Assembly (NCBI GenBank): GCA_019843655.1 | Contig: JACDQD010000003.1 | Location: 9,550,925-9,614,924 of the forward strand | DNA length: 64,000 bases | Reading direction: 5' to 3' | Origin: Lethocerus indicus | Taxonomy: Eukaryota; Arthropoda; Insecta; Hemiptera; Belostomatidae | In this document: positions 22,750 to 35,985 of the stretch, piece by piece | Numbering within the stretch: position 1 is the first letter of the stretch | How the letters are laid out: every line of letters begins with the position of its first letter | Position numbers and translations under genes: made by a program | Notes under the pieces: generated by a model | Seen by the model: the letters and a program-made list of their open reading frames with translations, nothing else | Told to the model about the DNA's origin: nothing | The model's database searches: none

Positions 22750-25700
22750 CGGGGTCGCACAATTAACATTCATTAGACGGCCTTGCGGATGTACGTTTCG
22801 CTTGGACTTCAAATGCTGCTGCGACAATTATATTGCCGGGGGTGGTGGCTTGCGGGGGATTTTTACGACGTTGCATTATGCAGACCGGATTACGACCGAA
22901 ATTTCTTCTTGTAAATGTACACCGGCATGGAGAACAAAAATTGAATTTTTTTCCATACAGATAATTTAGTCTGGAAACGTTAAAAACGCCGCTTGCATTC
23001 TTGTTCGATCGGCCACAACCTAGGGAAACGATTCCGGTCTGAGCGGCCAAATTTTATTGGGACATTTTCCTGGTACTAGCCAAAGGGAATGGGGAAAGTT
23101 ATAAACTGCTTCTCCTTTCTAGACAAATTCCGATGCGGTGGTTGCGATAGGTCGAAACATTCTCCACTACTAACTACTGTAATCACTTCAATAAGCCCGT
23201 ACTAGAGGTACATACTAGGCTGGTATGATTTGAAAATATAAGAATCGCAGTAGCATTAAACCGTTCTGTACGGATATCTTTTTAAGTATTTTTAATTTAA
23301 GTTGCTTGTTAGTAAGAAGTAGTTGCTTCACTCTCGCTCTTGCTCTTACATTTCGTTTCCACTCTGATAATTATTATTCCTACGTACTATTGTTATTTGC
23401 ACGATAAAATATGTAATATATAGAATATATAATGACAAGAGTTTTTCCTTCATTAATAAATTTGCTACGATCGGTATTTAAAGGATTAATTAAAATTCTT
23501 TAAATGTGCAAACGAGACACCTCTTAGAGAGTGGAAAGCCGTACAAAACGTGTTTATCTACAGATCGCATTCACGCCGTCGCCCAAAGGTGTCGTTAACA
23601 CCGGCGATAAATTAATAACCGCCAGGAGTTAAAAACAGGTTTTTATTTATGACCATCAAATATGTAAATTATTTACAAATATTGATAGTCGCGACCATCG
23701 TAGCGTCCCAAAATTTTCTAATTAATGGCGCACACTAGGTCTGTCCCTGGCCTCATAATCACCCGTGTATTTGACCGGTTTATATAATTAATATCCCTTC
23801 TAATTCGTTTTTATCTTCCATTGTAATGATACATTGTAAAATATGAAATAGGTTGTTACGCCTACAGTTTATCAAACAGGCAGTTATAATTCAATCACCC
23901 TAACGTTTCGTGGCACAGATTTATGGATAATTGAATTTGAGATCATTTATCTTTGTATATTAAAGAGAAAATAAATTGGTTACTTATAAAGAGAATTTGT
24001 AGCAAAAAAGAATTTTTCGAGCGATGTAATTAGTGATGTACAAGTACAATGTTGAGTCGATTAATAAATTTAATTTCTGGTCCCAATGTACGGCATAATG
24101 TAAAATTTCGTGAGTTTTGTATGTCAGTAAAACCCTTAAGAGTACTCAAGAAAAGCCGATTTATTCATAACAACAGCTGGATACATCCCCTTTTGGAATT
24201 TCATTAGATATAACTTTTATTTGTCTTCAAATTTTCACGGGTGCAATATTACCTTCATTTTGGTTGTCAGATCTTCCGCCCGATTGGTTATGTTCGCTTT
24301 ACGTAAATAGGGCATGATTTCGTTTCAAGGATAACGTTGGCATGCATATTCCTGTTAAGGTAAGACATTCCGTTCCTAAAAACGTTACAGCTGGCGTTCC
24401 CATTTGGGTCCAGGCATCGATCTGGGTCGGCCATCGGTCCAGAGGCGCCGCACGTCGTCCGATCCCCCTCTCGAAACGGCGATCGGGAATATATCACCCC
24501 CCAGGTATGGATCGTACGGCCGCACACTATTTCCAACTCCGTCCAACGTCGTAATTAATTTTATATATTTTTTTAATAACGAAAAAATTAAATCGGACTC
24601 ATTAATTAAGCTAGCAACGGGGAAACTACCGAGGGCTGGCCGCCTGACGCGCTCTTACGGAATTCAAGCAGCCCATAAATAATCTCCGGTTTTTTCGAGT
24701 TTAGGAACGGCCGGCCAGTGTAAAACGATATTCTACCAGGTCGGGGCCTATTTTTTTCGTATTTATTTTCCCCAAAACAGCCGCCATAAAATTCCCCTTA
24801 TTAATTGCGCCCGGGAAGAGGTAATTAATCCCAGGCGACTCCGCCGCGCTCTCGGAACTTTGAAATACTGGAATTCTTTCCCCGAGTTCCGTTCCCCGTC
24901 CTCTTTTTTCGGTTAGCTTTTTACTAGATTTCTTTTTTCTTCCCCGTTTGTTTTTTTCTTTGTGCTCGCTGTTGTCCTTTTGTTCTGTTTCTTCTGCGTT
25001 TCACGTGCGCAATTAATGCGCGACCGAAACCGAGCGGGCGAACGGACGGCCTAACCGATCAGTTACATCGGGAACCCAACCGTCTTCTAAAACACTCGTT
25101 GCAAAACGAGATAGCGCTATTTTCGAACATTTTGTGCAACATTTTAAAATTGGATAAACAAATTTTTGTGACGGAAAACAACTGGGTATAAAGGCCGTAC
25201 CGTCACCAGACTACTGTGTCCTCACATTGATCGTCGTTCATTAAACCGTTCACAACAATAGGCGCCATTAAACTCCGAATAATAAAAAGCCGACGAACAC
25301 GTTTCAGTTGTTAACCTCAACTGAGGGGTAGGGTTAAGAAAAATCCAATTTAGCCATAGCCGAATTCCGTTTTCAGATATTTACCACCGATATAAACGTT
25401 ATGAAACATTCCTGTTTTCTTCTCTATTTATTTATTTTTTGTCCCGTTTTATACCTTTTACGACGGGATAATGTAAAATAATAAACCATTTTTTATTTAT
25501 TGCGTGTTCCGTTTTTCTCCCTTCTTTTATTACCGGCATTAAAAATGTGTCCGTGGTCACGCCAAAACAGTTTTTCCGTTACCATATCGTCCGGGGACTC
25601 GTATTACCTTGAAACGATAATTCTGATTCATTCCCGAATAATTTCTCCCGAGTGTTTTTCTTGTCTCGAATTTTGTTTTATCAGATTTGCAAAACATATT

Positions 25701-28300
25701 CGGGAGCTTGGGCTTTGTTTCTCCTCGGAGCAAAAAAATAATTTGTGCAATAATAAAATTCCACTTCCTTAATCTTTGATTCCTTTTTTTCGTAGCTTGT
25801 CAACGAGCTACATTTCTACAAATAATAATTAATACTTAATCAAAGTGCAATCATTAAAATCTTACAAAATTCGTTTAACAGTGTGTAGTCTTTTATGTGT
25901 GATTGAATAGAATTATTAATTACTATTCTAATAAATAAATTAAGAGGTTTAGATTATCTCTATTTTATTAGAACAAGCTGATATTGATTGACTAGTTAAC
26001 CAAGCAATAAAACAAATAAAAAAAAATTCATAGATAAAACGTTATTTTATAACATTTATGCTATGTTCTAAAATGTCGACCTGCAGTTTTTCTCTTGTAA
26101 CGGGATTATTCATGTTTCCTATCACTATACACAGTTTGGATTGTAGTTTCGGTGTCATTTAGTGAATTATAATTCTTCTTTATTCTTACATTTAATGTCG
26201 CTGATAAATAAAACATTCCAGAACGCAAGGACTGCTGCCGAAAAAGGATTCGTAGGCTCAACTCCGTTGCCTTATTTGGCGGCATCTAGGCTGACTCCCA
26301 TTTGGAGGAATCCCGGACTTAATAACACACGACCGATATCTGGGCCAGTTATTTCCTCTTTTTTCTCCTGTTCGACCTAATCCATCTCTTGAAAAAAAAA
26401 ACGTTTTTAAAATATTCACCTTCATTTTGATCCGATTCAAATTTGAAAGTGAATGAAAACCTTAATGTTCCATCATCTAATGGATGCCTGTTTAACTTTC
26501 TCCTGGAGCTCGATTGACTAATTTAGGGACGTAAAGATTTTAAGTTTATTTCGTGGAAATTATTATTATATAATGGATATAATATTGTGTTTTCAGCTTC
26601 TGGTTATTCCTCACGTTTGAAATAATAACTGTGCCAACAGGCCTTGCAATAAATTCATAAATTTTGACTACAGTAATAAAATAATCCCAGAGTGAGCGTG
26701 ATACGAAAAATCTATTAATCGGATGCCAGAGTAAATTTGAAAAAGCAGTTGTGAGGAACAGTCTTGAATGGGGTCGATGGAGGGGTCCAGGCAATCCAAT
26801 GGCGAGACAATGAATTCGCACCGCTAATGAAGGCCGGTCGGTGACTGTGGCCCACGGCGAGAGGCTGCTCGAAGTGGACTCTTTTATTCCGCCGCCCGAC
26901 ATTTATTTCGAAAAACTCCCGGATCAGTTCTTACGCGAATAAATTCACTCGGGAGGTAAAGAGGAAGGGGGAAAGGAGTTGAAGGTCTGAGCCGCTTATT
27001 GAAGAAAATAGAAAACCGGGTTGAATTTATCCGTCGGGTTGCAATTCATTTGGCTTCTGCCCCGACCCCCGGCAATAAGTCGCCCCGAGGACCTGGCCCC
27101 CGGCCCTATGTGGCTTACTATAATAGGAATGGGGGAGTCCTTAGATTTCTTCTCTTTCTTCGTTTAGTTACTTATTGTTTTTCGTTTTCGATTCGAGTAT
27201 TCTTTGCGAGTGGAAATGCCAGTCGTGATTGGAGGCGGTTCACGTAGCGGGCATTAGACACGTTTAATAGTTATTGCAGTCTGGAATCGGCCGGCTGCAC
27301 ACGATCGCCACTCCATTCCGAAAGACGGAGTCCAAACGCGACTTGAAGCATTCATCGATGCCAATATTGACTGCCAGAAAGTGGGTTTCTGTTTTTTACC
27401 ACCAGAAACGACTTGCAATATTCTGCATACTTTTCATTATCGTGTGCCTCAGAAAAACAAGGCTCTTGTGTTTTCAACCTGCTTAAAAATATTTATTACC
27501 GTCTCCTCTGTCTTCATAATATAGCGCTGAATACCGAAAACTAGTTTTAGAGTTCGTTTTACGTCTTAAGAATCTTTCTGATGATGATGAAAGGCAACGG
27601 CGTTGACACTTAAATAATATAATTTCACCTGTACGTTGAAAAGAGAAAGATAGAGAGTGATAGCGCTCAAGTGACAAAGAAAAAGATGGAGATAGAACTA
27701 ACTAATCCAGGGGTGGTGTGGTTTATATAAGGCAATGGGCCGCCATTACACGTGCTCTCCTTCCCCACAGCGTGATTAATTACCTCGCGACCTAAGAGCT
27801 CTCCCGGCCTTTTAAGAGTTTTAACGCCAGTGAAAGTCCAATTACACCCATAATAGGACCGGGTAGTTACAAAACACGACATTACAATTAGACTATTAGT
27901 TAATTGCGTTGGCCCACTTTTCCACCCTAGGGACAGGTTGCGTCAACTTATCCGTTTCCTTGCCCGCCAGAAAAAAACCGGTAATATTTCATCTCAGATT
28001 CTCGTTCCTAATCGCTATTGCATCCTTATTTAGTTCGTAACATATCGCCCAGTCATTCTGACGATGCGCTAGTTCACGTGTTCAATTGCATACGTGTACG
28101 GGAAAGTAATAATGTTACATCAAAATTTGCTGTCCAGTCTGCTATCCAATAACCACCTTCATTACAGATTATGTATATTGCCCAATTACTGAAGTTTTAT
28201 CTTGCGGAAAGCCACAATTAACCACAAATCTAGAATAAACGGACACGGACCAAGAATAAATTATCATCCTTTACTCTAATTTGAAATTTTGTCAGTCGTA
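22750..28300. other. Non-coding DNA, no gene recognised
   Basis: Alternating AT-rich and CpG-bearing DNA. GC-richer pockets are at 24400-24500, 24620-24900, 25010-25070 and 27040-27130. Open frames at 22763-23050, 24288-24536 (minus) and 25500-25772 (plus) show no family signature. The segment 25370-25780 is T-rich. No tRNA-like cloverleaf, microRNA I know, or transposon was seen. Confidence 0.5.
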
Positions 28301-31300
28301 TATTTGCATTCATTAGTAGGGAGAGAAAACTCTGGTTTTATAAAATATTGTTCCAGAGACGTATTTTTTTTAATTCGTTGGTTTGAGCAAACCAAACGGC
28401 ACTCAAGGCAATAGCTGGGCTACCCCTAGGGACGCAATCGTATTCATCCCCCTCTCGGATATGAACGTAATCCCAGTATGTACACACACATATTACGCAA
28501 ATCTCGGCGCTCGTCAAGTCAAAGCGGTTTTCTAATTGAATCCGGAGTCGGGGGCGTCTTAACGAGGTATTCCCCGCGGTGGTTTCTCCCGGGTCTGAAC
28601 ATACAAAAGGCTCCACAGCGCGCGCGCTCCTCCGGCCACCGGCTCCGAACCGTATGTGAAATTAAGGAAACGCTCTCGGATAACTCCAGTTCACTGAATC
28701 GGGGTTGATTCGTTGCATAACGACCGCGTAGTTACAATGCCGAGCCAACCGGTTCATAATGTAGATTGCTTTTGTCTCGCGCTCCGATGGCTCCATAATT
28801 TGTCGCCCTGCCGTTTAGAACCAGTCCCTAACCTTTCGCCGGGGGTCCTTTGAAGACATTCCCGCCCAATCCTTCCAATTTGTTCTATTTATGCCCCTCG
28901 TATATAACGCTATGTCGCCATTTTGTGGGTATTGTGTAGTCCGAAAGTGATTTTTGACAGTAATTAAGATACCACTTAATGTGAATGAGCAGCATACAAC
29001 AGAAGTAAACCAGAGAATAAATTTTATGTAGAAATCAATATTAAAACTATAAAAATTTTAATTGTCCAATTGCTGTTGGTACCTCATCAGATGGTACAAA
29101 ATAACTGTTTAAATAGAGACAACGTTCGACCTTATTATACAATTTATAGCGCATTAATCAGTATTTTTTATTTTATAAAAGGATTACATGGATTCTGTAG
29201 TACGCCGGATTGTATTGCGTGCTCGTTTTAGTGGTACTGGAGGATTGTTTAACGCCGTATTCCTTACTCCAGAGGGCGAAACAATTCCAGCCCAAGTGGC
29301 CAAAGCGAGAAGCATATATTATCTGAACGGCGCATTGTAGTCGGGCCTACAACCGCCTGCATATTCCTTGTATGAATACACATTGAATTTCTTCTACGGT
29401 AGGTCATTAAAACATATTTTCAAGAAATCCCCCACGGAGAGTGCTCGTGTACCGCCCGCATTTCCATTGTCGCTTGTTCAGCGGCCTGCTCAAGTCAACC
29501 CTTTTCACTTACAGATTTCATCCTTCTTTCAGTTCCTTTTGTCTTTGTTTGTTTTTATTCTTAAACGCGATAAAATAATATATTTAAATTGATAATGATG
29601 TTACAGCAGTAATCAAGGGACATTATCTCTATGCTGCGGGTTCCTTAATCAAATGTACTGATTACATATTTGGATTGAATTTGCATAATTGTAAATAAAC
29701 GAGTAATGTTGTTATTTTACGTCTGGATAGCTTGAACATTAATTTCTAAAATTATAGTGTTTGGGCAATCAACATTTTATTTGAATCACCCGTAAATATC
29801 AGTGTTCGCTCAAACATGATCATGATTTCATCTAACAGTATGTTATTTCATAAAAAAGCCGGGGAAAATATGAATGCCCGAAAATTCTTTGTCATAAAAT
29901 ACTGCTCTGTTTTTATACGTTGTAATAAAATCTACAGCTGCTGTAGGATTGCAGAAATTATTCTGCTGGATATGAATAATTAAATGGTATGTTATCTGTA
30001 ACCGTGATAAATTAATCACATGCTGTGGTGGGGAATTCTTGATGCAGGTAAGTGCATGTGCAAGATAGACTGTAACTGCGCTTTAACACTGATGGGCTGG
30101 CTGGAATGATCAGCGTTTCGAAGGGAAAATACGTGACCCTCTCCCTAGACGAGATTCTTCCTTATTCTAAGTTCTTTCCCGCCCAAGCTTTCTGTCTCTG
30201 TCACTTGCCTCTGAAGACACATTCTACCCCTCGTTCTCACTCTCCTCCTCTCGCTTTCACCGGCACACGTGTCCCCGTCTCTTATTCTTCTTCTTCTGGG
30301 CGACGATTTATGCTAATTCTATTCCCTGTACGTTCCCCGCTTCTCCTTTGCCTTCTTCCAAAGTGATTAATATTTGAGCGGCGAATACGCACGTTCGCCT
30401 CGAGATGTGCTCGTTGGCAACAATCACTTTATAATAACTGCGCGGCATTCATCTTGAAGGAGGCAACACAGTCGAAGCCTGCACGCGTATTCCCTTCCAC
30501 CTCTTTCACAGGTCCTAACATTTTGGCTGCAAAAAGATTGAGAGAGTTCAATGAAAGCTATGCAACTGACCCAAGCTTCTGATACCGCTCGTTTGTTATT
30601 TCTCCAATTCTGTCTCCTGAATTTGATCTTGATGTTTTATAGTTCTCTCATAAAATCGTGCTCCTTGGTTGAAACTATGGTGGAAACAAATCGGTAGAAA
30701 AATACAAGAGACACAATATTTGCGGAATTCTTTAAATGTATTCAGGACAAGATATTGTGCGTACAGTATATTAGATTTTCTTCGGATGAAACCTAACCGT
30801 AGGAACATTTCCATCCAAGGAGAAGTAGTGGGAAATTCAGGACGGAGCATTCGCAAATCGATCCGTGGCAGCAGCTGGAATACAACGGCGCGGTTGTTTG
30901 GTTTACATTTGATTGTTGTTATTCCTCCGCTAATGTTTGTGCCCGTTCGCGTATTTCCGTATAGACGGGATCCAATTTGAATAACGCTGACAACTATTTT
31001 ATCTATTCGAGGCACGTTGAAAATGTTGCGGTAATTTTTAGTCAGTCCTATCGAATAATCCCAACCTAGATCAGATGTCTAAATGACACTTCTGGCAACA
31101 ATTGCTTACCATTTTCAATTTTAAATTGAGTCTGAGATCGAAAATTCGTTGTAGCGGGAGGAAAATTTATCTACAGATCGAATTCAGAGTATATTACTAA
31201 CTACAGAATCCGAAAACAACCTGTCTAGTGTAGGTGCAAAGAAGGGGCGAAAAATAAAGATCCTACTTAGTGATAATATTTCAGAAACAACAAATACTTA

Positions 31301-34048
31301 AAGTAATTGTTATTGGTCATAGGTTTCTCACGCTTGAAATAGTAAAATAATGTAGGTAGTTCTTATTAATCACTCTACGGTCAGTTTAGGGCCGCGCCCC
31401 GTCCAGAGATATTCAATTAAGGTAATGTGCCCCAAATCCCGAGATCATTCTTCATCGCGGGTCATTAGTAGCGTTCATTTAAAACTTGCCCAATGAAAAT
31501 TCCCTTTCTCCCGTGTCAGTCGGCCCTTTCCTCTGCCGGTCGGGCTCATTGTGAAACCGTCTTTCATAAATGCCCTCACCGGCCGAACACTGTATTTAGG
31601 GCCGGGGCTTGACAAAACGGGCCGCGTTCCAATTAGCCGGTGCCTTCTCGGGCGGCCTCCTCTCTCGCCCGGGGCAAAGGCTGCCCCAATGGTTTTAGCA
31701 AGTGTTTAACGCCTTCGAGTTCTCCCGTCCCCGCAGTCGGGGGAGGCTTTCGCCCTGTCAAAGGGGCGAGGCTTTTTTGGTTTTTGAAAACGGCGCTGCC
31801 TGTGCAATTTTCCCGGACGGTTTTACATAATACTTCCCGGGGAAAATGAATACAGTTTTCGGACGGCGTCTTTTCCGTTCGGCCACACCAATCGTATTCG
31901 AGTTTACCAGTTTAATGTAGTTGAGAGAAACTCATATTTATATTTCTTGAATGGGCATTAAATTTCTAAAACTTAATTTATTGAATTGGAATTTTGATAC
32001 TGCGGTATGTTTGGATAGGTACAGTACGCTGTTCTGCTCTTATTAGTTCTAGAATTGGAGGCAATCTCCATTATGAATTAACTAATTTGATCGGGTCAGA
32101 AAAAATGTGACGATGAGGTAATATTCCAATTACTTTTTGAAACTATGGCGTAATAGTTGCCCCTATATTATAATAGCATCAATGAGACAATTTAATTACT
32201 CGGGGTTCTATTTTCAGTATGTCAAAATAGCGCCGACACTGCAAAATAACAGCCAATAGTTGTACCGGTAATGGACCCGCTCATTATAATAGGAAGCGGC
32301 CGGGCGTGGGATCAGATAATTGTTGTTAATGCTTCGATATTTTCTCGAAGAGGTACAACTCCCGCTTTAATTATATGTACACAAGGCGGCCGCCATTTAG
32401 TACAACATGCCGCTTGATTCATGAAACCGGAATAATAAATTATACCGTCGGGGGGACGCCGATATTATAATTTATATTGATCTCATTACAAGATCCGCCT
32501 CGAGAATGACTAACTTCTGAAAATGTTTCCAGCCTCGGAAAGACATAATCGTTACAAAAACCTTTTCGTGAGGTCTTCAAATATCAGAATTTGGCCATAA
32601 CAATATATAAAAATTAATTTTCAGGTAATTACTTCCGTTTTCCATCAATTCGTAAGCAAAGATTCATCATTTTAAATTCATCGTTTTCTAATTATGAATA
32701 TTCCCCGTTAAACCTAACCTTGGGGCTAACATCCTGCTTTTTATTGTTAGTTGTGTCCATCGAGTGTACTCACCGTTGAAAGCGTTTATGGTCCGATTAA
32801 ATACTTAGTAACTAAAACATTCCATCTCAATTAGGTGAGTTTGTAGCTTAAACCGAACTAACTGATAATTTATGTAAATAGGCGCCCATTTTTCCTTCCC
32901 CCGGTCAAATCAAAATTGATAAGGGTGGAGTTAAAATCTGAGCAGAGTCCGTGGAGGCAATCGAACTTAATGTTAATGGGAGCGATCCTACCGAAATTGC
33001 CAGGAATCTAAATGTAGCGTTTGCCCGGCAATATCCTCCGGTCCCATTAAATAAAACGTGGCGGTTAATTTTTCGCGATAATACGCCTAGCGGCGAACCC
33101 GTTCTTTTATTTTACGAAATCCATTCTGACTTTTCTCAGGAGTCCGGGGGGAGCATTAAATAAAACTTAATGCCCTCCTCCAGTTATCCGAGAACGGCTG
33201 GACCGGAGCCAGGGGACCCCTGCGGTGTCGGTACCTGAGCCCGACTACAAGTACTAAACTCCGAGCATAAGTTGTTAGCCGACCTAAGTGGTATGGACGC
33301 GGGCGGCATAAGTTTCGAAAAAAAAGGCTCCGTTTTCAAGATTGTCGTGTTCGACTCGTTAGCCCAGCTCCGTGTAATGGTTTCCGGAGGCACTTCTCAC
33401 GAAAAATGTGTCCTGGGGGATACAGATTTTTCGAGGGCGTAGTTATTCCCGTCGCGTAGCCCGCCCTCACGTGAAGCGCCCCCGTCCTCCGCACGGCCGA
33501 TATCATATGTGCCCGGTACTCGCCTCCGACGACCACTTTTTGCTCCGCCCCTGAAAACACCGTTCTTGTTGACAAACGCACGTTCAACAATTTCAATTCA
33601 TTCAAATAACTCTATCCAGAATGTTGTTTAGAAAAACACGGACTTCAACCACCACTGTATTTTTCCTCCACGTACGGGCAGGGTTGCTGTTACGCGGGAA
33701 ATAAAATAAAAATTTCGGCTCTCTTTATTCCTTATTTTAATCAGAATCTATACACTTATCTGTATCTCCTCTACACGTACAATTTGGTTCGAATCAAACA
33801 CGCGACTGTTGTTAGCGTTCGAGTGGCAATTTAACTGCGGGCCTGCTTCGTTATTCCCTACAGTGTGGGACAACAGTGTCACCTCTGCCGCGGCCTCCTG
33901 TAGTGTGCGGGACCCATCCTAAATCAAGCTCACTTTTGACCAATCAAGCTCAAGCCAAAAGGGGTGGGAAGCGGGCTCTGGGGTAGCTCTTCGTTTGTAA
34001 AAGCCGGCCCGTTTGCTTCAGGGGCGATCCTGCTTCTGTAAACTACGT
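28301..34048. other. Non-coding DNA with octamers and GC-rich pockets
   Basis: Octamers on the minus strand (ATTTGCAT as read) lie at 28302-28309 and 29679-29686. A (GC)5 run is at 28618-28627 within a CpG-rich pocket (28500-28710). The stretch 30180-30350 is CT-rich. Further GC-rich pockets are 31380-31870 and 33180-33545. The 139-codon minus frame 30596-31015 is the longest of balanced composition in this stretch, but a 103-codon frame overlaps it on the other strand and neither has a recognisable domain. Confidence 0.5.
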
Positions 34049-34066
34049 TTACATTGGTTACATTGG
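34049..34066 (+). repeat. Exact 9-bp tandem duplication
   Basis: TTACATTGG occurs twice head to tail with no mismatch. It belongs with the exact 12-bp duplications at 37504, 43677 and 51053 and probably reflects replication slippage or a short templated insertion. Confidence 0.9.
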
Positions 34067-34752
34067 TGTGCTGGCGTTTATCTAGTGGCCGTCGGTTTCC
34101 CAATTGGCCTCTATGTACCAGAATACGTTCTTGTAAATGAAATACAATGTTAAATTGCAGAATCACACCCTGTAAGTACCCTTGAAAGTATCAGCAACGT
34201 GAATGATATGTCAACATCAGTCGTGTTAATTATTATATGTTAATAACATGTCAGTATAATGGGGGCTTATAAAATAACATCTATATATTTAATGATACAC
34301 GTCCATATATTTATGAAAATAATTTGGATCGATTGATCTTTATTTATTACCTACCGTAGCAGCCCCGAATGTCATGGTTGCCCTTGGATAGTTTTCTTTT
34401 TTTTTTAATTCATTCACTCGTTTCGTAGGCAACGGTGAGATATTTGCTCACATACTACTCGGTTATTGGTCCTATAAAATTAATGTTTTATACCTATTTG
34501 TTACTTCTTCCGCGTGGGCTTATTCTTGGCGTTCCATGGTTTAATTCCAACTTGCAGTCGCGTTATCGTTCGAGTTCACAGTGGGCCGCTAACAAGCCCC
34601 TGGTGCTGCACCGCTGTTTACTGTTTACCGGGTGTCCTAAAGTAAGCCCACTCTTGCCTAATCACACTTAATGCAGAAACTCCGCTCCCGGCCAAAGTGG
34701 TGGACCGCGAGTTCCGATCCCGCGCGTCGTTTGCAAAAGCCACCCCCGCAAC
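34067..34752. other. Non-coding DNA, no gene recognised
   Basis: AT-rich DNA with a T10 run near 34398-34407. The frame at 34435-34671 (plus) is rich in hydrophobic and aromatic residues but has no recognised family or gene context. Confidence 0.45.
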
Positions 34753-34928
34753 CACTCTCTCTATCTAGCCATCTATCTATCTCTCTCACTCTCTCTCTGA
34801 AGCTAGCGCTAAGAGGGAAAGTGCGCGGGACAGAGAGTGAGATGGATAGATAGATAAAGAGTGATAGAGTGGGAGAGAGGCAGGGAGAGGGATAGGAAGA
34901 GAGACAGAGAGAGAGAGAGAGAGAGACA
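34753..34928. repeat. CT/GA-rich imperfect palindrome with GATA repeats
   Basis: The left arm (34753-34799) consists of CACTCTCT and CTATCTAT units. The right arm (34831 onward) has the complementary order GAGAGTGAGATGG then GATAGATAG, and can pair with the left arm over most of its length with a few gaps. The spacer 34800-34830 holds AGCTAGCGCT. The right arm continues into a plain (GA)n run to 34926. Such symmetry can form a cruciform, and pyrimidine/purine runs can form triplex DNA. It probably arose by inverted duplication of simple sequence. Confidence 0.6.
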
Positions 34929-35514
34929 GCGTGTGTACCCTAGTAATTGTCTGGGTTGTGTTTCTGTTGTTGCTGTCAGTAGTGGAGTGGTAAAGCTGTT
35001 TCAATTGTGTTTCCCCGAACTAATTAGAGGTAAATACATTTAAACTAGTACCGACCAACCACACATCTCTCACCCCCGTCTCTCCGCGTTCTCTCTCTCT
35101 TCAATCAACTCCAACTTTCCCTTTGTTTCTACCGTAGAATATTGCGGTCGAATCGGCGTCCGGAGCCCTTTCGTGTCAACGCCATGAGTCAGATTGAATT
35201 TATGGTCCTAAAAATTATTTTACGATCGCAAGTTTCACTTCCAATTTTGCCCCTTCACTGCGTATCTTCGAAGATATTATTATATTTATATTCAATCTAA
35301 CGTTTCTATTGATAAGAGGTTCGATGAAAAAATAAATTAGTTCAATTTTGAAATATATTGTAAAATATACAATAAACCCCGTTGTCTGGCCGCCGTAATG
35401 TGTAGCCCTCACACAAAACATGACGGTAGAAACGAACTTTAAACGGAAAAAAATGGTAGTTCGGTCGGTGTAGTTTCGTGTAGATCGTGAAATAAATCTG
35501 TGAGGCGTGTGGTG
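34929..35514. other. Non-coding DNA, no gene recognised
   Basis: Mixed then AT-rich DNA between the palindrome and the CpG-rich block. A CT-rich run lies at 35062-35102. No credible open frame was seen. Confidence 0.45.
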
Positions 35515-35985
35515 CGGTTGACAAGGCCCGCCCGGGAGATCGAGACGCGTAATTGTGAGAGCGGTCAGAGGGCCGTGCCACTCGAGAGCCGCCTCCCTCC
35601 ACGGGCCGAAATTAATGGCCAGTCCGAAAGCATTATTCTCTCTGCCTCTCGTTCTCTCTTTTAAACTGTTGCCGAAAGCTGCGGGCGGAGCGGTCTCGGG
35701 CGGGGGCCGCGCTATTTGTCTGCGCGGCCCCGGCCCCGCGCCCCGTCACCCGGCCGAGAGGAGAGGCCGACACGGCCCCAACAGAGGGCGCAGGACCGAC
35801 ACGGCCGCGGCCCGACGACATGCAAATGCGCGAGGCCGACATTCCGAGCTTGTCTTCGCCCTAAAAGGCCGACCGTTTTCTACCGCCGTTCTTCTTCTCG
35901 GCCGCCCGACAATAAAACCGACAGACGACCCAAAATGACCCTCTCCTCCACTCGAACCGGTGTTATAAATATCGCGGTTTAACAA
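35515..35985. promoter_or_regulatory. CpG-rich block, possible promoter or first exon
   Basis: This is the most GC-rich and CpG-dense stretch in the window, with blocks such as GGGCGGAG, GCGCGGCCCCGG and CGGCCGCGGCC. A perfect octamer, ATGCAAAT, sits in it at 35820-35827. At least four frames on both strands are open through it, so coding cannot be inferred from openness. No TATA box, strong initiator or clear donor follows. A promoter, untranslated first exon or enhancer would fit. The translated frames are low-complexity Arg/Pro/Ala-rich peptides without recognisable domains. Confidence 0.3.

Noticed and set aside
30596..31015. 139-codon frame (minus)
   Set aside because: Balanced composition made it worth reading, but no domain, signal or repeat was seen and a 103-codon frame overlaps it on the other strand.
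33786..33798. B-box-like GGTTCGAATC
   Set aside because: No A-box at the right distance and no cloverleaf around it.
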